A DNA stretch of 6,491 nt from Zymomonas sp. Lineage in GTDB: Bacteria; Pseudomonadota; Alphaproteobacteria; Sphingomonadales; Sphingomonadaceae. The first letter of the stretch is position 1. Each line of letters begins with the position of its first letter. The stretch covers positions 1-6,491 of the forward strand of contig JAIYAJ010000192.1 of the NCBI GenBank assembly GCA_027489105.1, given 5' to 3'. Position numbers and translations under genes: made by a program. This document shows, piece after piece, positions 5,479 to 6,491 of the stretch. Below the pieces are notes generated by a model, which saw nothing but the letters and a program-made list of their open reading frames with translations, was not told the DNA's origin and did no database searches.

Positions 5479-6491
5479 AGCGCCTCGCCCTCTCACTTCT
5501 TGTCTCGATAGCGCTCGGCTCGGCCGCCGGCGTGGCGCAGCAAGCGAGCCAGACCACGCAACAGGCGCGGGATGAGGGCAATTCCTTCGGTAAGGCCGCG
5601 CGCGCCGGCGCCGACAAGCCTGCCACCGGGATGGAGAACACGGTGCCCGGGTTCGCCGGGACCGCTCTTCCCGAGACCGGCTATTTCAACAACCCGGACC
5701 AGTTGACGACAGACGGCACGATCGCCGCGAAAGGCAACGAGACTTTCGATACCGTCGTCGATACGCAGGGCACGCGAGCACAGTTCACCAATGCCGAGCT
5801 GATCGATACGACCAAGCGAGCATCCGCGGTCGAACAGGATCCGAACAGCTACCTCGGTGGGGAGGCCCTGGGCGGATCGCAGGGCACCTGCAAGCCGCTG
5901 CCGCCGGGAGCCGGCCAGAAGGGCTATTACGAGGCGACCTGTAACCAGGGCTCGAAGCCGGAGCAACGCCAGGAGAGCTGCTCGAGCCGCATCGAGACCG
6001 AGGTGAAGAACACCGAAGAGTTCAAGTACCTGGTGGTCCCTAGCAACGCTTATGGCACGCCGCTTACCCGTCAGTCGCAGGTGGATCCTCTCGTTGGCTC
6101 CGGTCAGTGCCGCCCTACGGGGGCGTCCTATGGCGGTTGCATCGCACACGACATGTTCGGCTTCGCCCGCAACAAGTTTTGCGGCGATTTCACTGCTCGC
6201 GAGTATGTCTGCAAGGCGGACCTGCCCGAAATGGCGACCTTCAGCCCGAGCAAGACGGGCTATAGCTGGTACGCCAAGCAAGGCACGAAGACCGTCGCCG
6301 TTCGCCGGGTCAGCACCTGCGCCGCGCTCGAAGGCGATGCTAATTGTTCCGCCCAAGGCCCGGAGGTTTGCACCGAGGGTCCCGAGACCCGCGTGATCGA
6401 GGGCGTCTCTGTGACCCAACAGTGCTGGGCCTGGTCCAAGCCGTTCACCTGTCAGCGCATCACCAAGGCCAGCGACTGCACCGCGATCGAG
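5475..6491 (+). CDS. traN: TraN, mating-pair stabilisation outer-membrane protein, N-terminal part (3' end outside window)
   Basis: TraN is the outer-membrane adhesin of F-type systems that stabilises mating pairs by contacting the recipient surface. The frame runs open from a GTG at 5475 to the last base (339 codons), so the protein is cut by the window; F TraN is about 600 aa. A signal peptide is visible (MKRLALSLLVSIALGSAAG, cleavage near residue 21). Residues of about 22-138 are polar and contain no cysteine. From C139 onward there are 13 Cys (139, 156, 169, 212, 222, 236, 246, 282, 291, 299, 317, 326, 335). The diagnostic block is CTEGPETRVIEGVSVTQQCW at 299-318, the well-conserved TraN motif, followed by a W..PFTC element. 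The GTG start is supported by its GTGA overlap with trbC and the immediate signal peptide; no in-frame ATG before codon 53 could replace it. Long antisense frames here are shadows of its G/C-biased codons. Confidence 0.9.
   Translation, partial: MKRLALSLLVSIALGSAAGVAQQASQTTQQARDEGNSFGKAARAGADKPATGMENTVPGFAGTALPETGYFNNPDQLTTDGTIAAKGNETFDTVVDTQGTRAQFTNAELIDTTKRASAVEQDPNSYLGGEALGGSQGTCKPLPPGAGQKGYYEATCNQGSKPEQRQESCSSRIETEVKNTEEFKYLVVPSNAYGTPLTRQSQVDPLVGSGQCRPTGASYGGCIAHDMFGFARNKFCGDFTAREYVCKADLPEMATFSPSKTGYSWYAKQGTKTVAVRRVSTCAALEGDANCSAQGPEVCTEGPETRVIEGVSVTQQCWAWSKPFTCQRITKASDCTAIE

Noticed and set aside
4642..5496. A 284-codon open frame on the minus strand opposite trbC
   Set aside because: The plus-strand frame has a signal peptide, ribosome binding site and TrbC family blocks, while the antisense product has only compositional bias.
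5493..6419. A 308-codon open frame on the minus strand opposite traN
   Set aside because: It is antisense to a well-supported gene with the TraN motif and has Ala/Arg/Leu/Gly-rich composition typical of shadow frames in GC-rich DNA. No motif or proper start context was seen.
1..6491. CRISPR array, insertion sequence, tRNA/rRNA, defence system or internal promoter/terminator
   Set aside because: No regularly spaced repeats, transposase motifs, structured RNA signatures or stem-loop plus T-tract were seen; nearly every base is accounted for by the transfer genes.

Overview
The window is an internal slice of an F-type (MPF_F) conjugative type IV secretion operon. All genes lie on the + strand and nothing convincing is encoded on the minus strand. 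The DNA is GC-rich (roughly 60-65% by eye) with strong G/C third-position bias. This, together with an S26 peptidase gene between trbI and traW, suggests a plasmid or integrative element of an alphaproteobacterium. A sphingomonad-type host (Novosphingobium/Sphingobium-like plasmids) is my best guess, but that is inference; no replication or chromosomal marker is present.

Layout from left to right: the C-terminal part of the TraC ATPase (1-897, cut by the window start); an unassigned two-TM protein (903-1283); TrbI (1276-1950); a TraF-like S26 signal-peptidase-fold protease (1934-2476); TraW (2473-3111); three small unassigned membrane proteins of 90, 69 and 32 aa (3111-3684); TraU (3681-4700); TrbC (4714-5478); and the N-terminal part of the TraN mating-pair stabilisation adhesin (5475-6491, cut by the window end). 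traC-trbI-traW-traU-trbC-traN is the core gene order of the F plasmid. The additions relative to F are the two-TM protein, the peptidase and the three-gene small membrane protein block.

The genes are packed end to end. The only gaps are 5 nt (898-902) and 13 nt (4701-4713). The other junctions overlap by 1 to 17 nt, with repeated GTGA (2473, 3586, 5475) or ATGA (3380, 3681) stop/start overlaps. I see no promoter, terminator, tRNA, repeat array or mobile element, so the block is probably one polycistronic message with extensive translational coupling.

Functionally, TraC would power pilus assembly at the inner membrane. TrbI, TraW, TraU and TrbC are inner-membrane or periplasmic pilus assembly factors. 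The S26 peptidase would process a pilin or another secreted substrate. TraN would sit in the outer membrane and stabilise the mating pair. TraU (15 Cys) and the visible part of TraN (13 Cys) imply that periplasmic disulfide formation is needed.

The most noteworthy observation is a 32-codon single-TM ORF at 3586-3684. It starts at a GTG inside the stop region of one gene and ends inside the start codon of traU, so it exactly fills what would otherwise look like a 91-nt gap. With its two neighbours it forms a cassette of small membrane proteins of unknown role between traW and traU.
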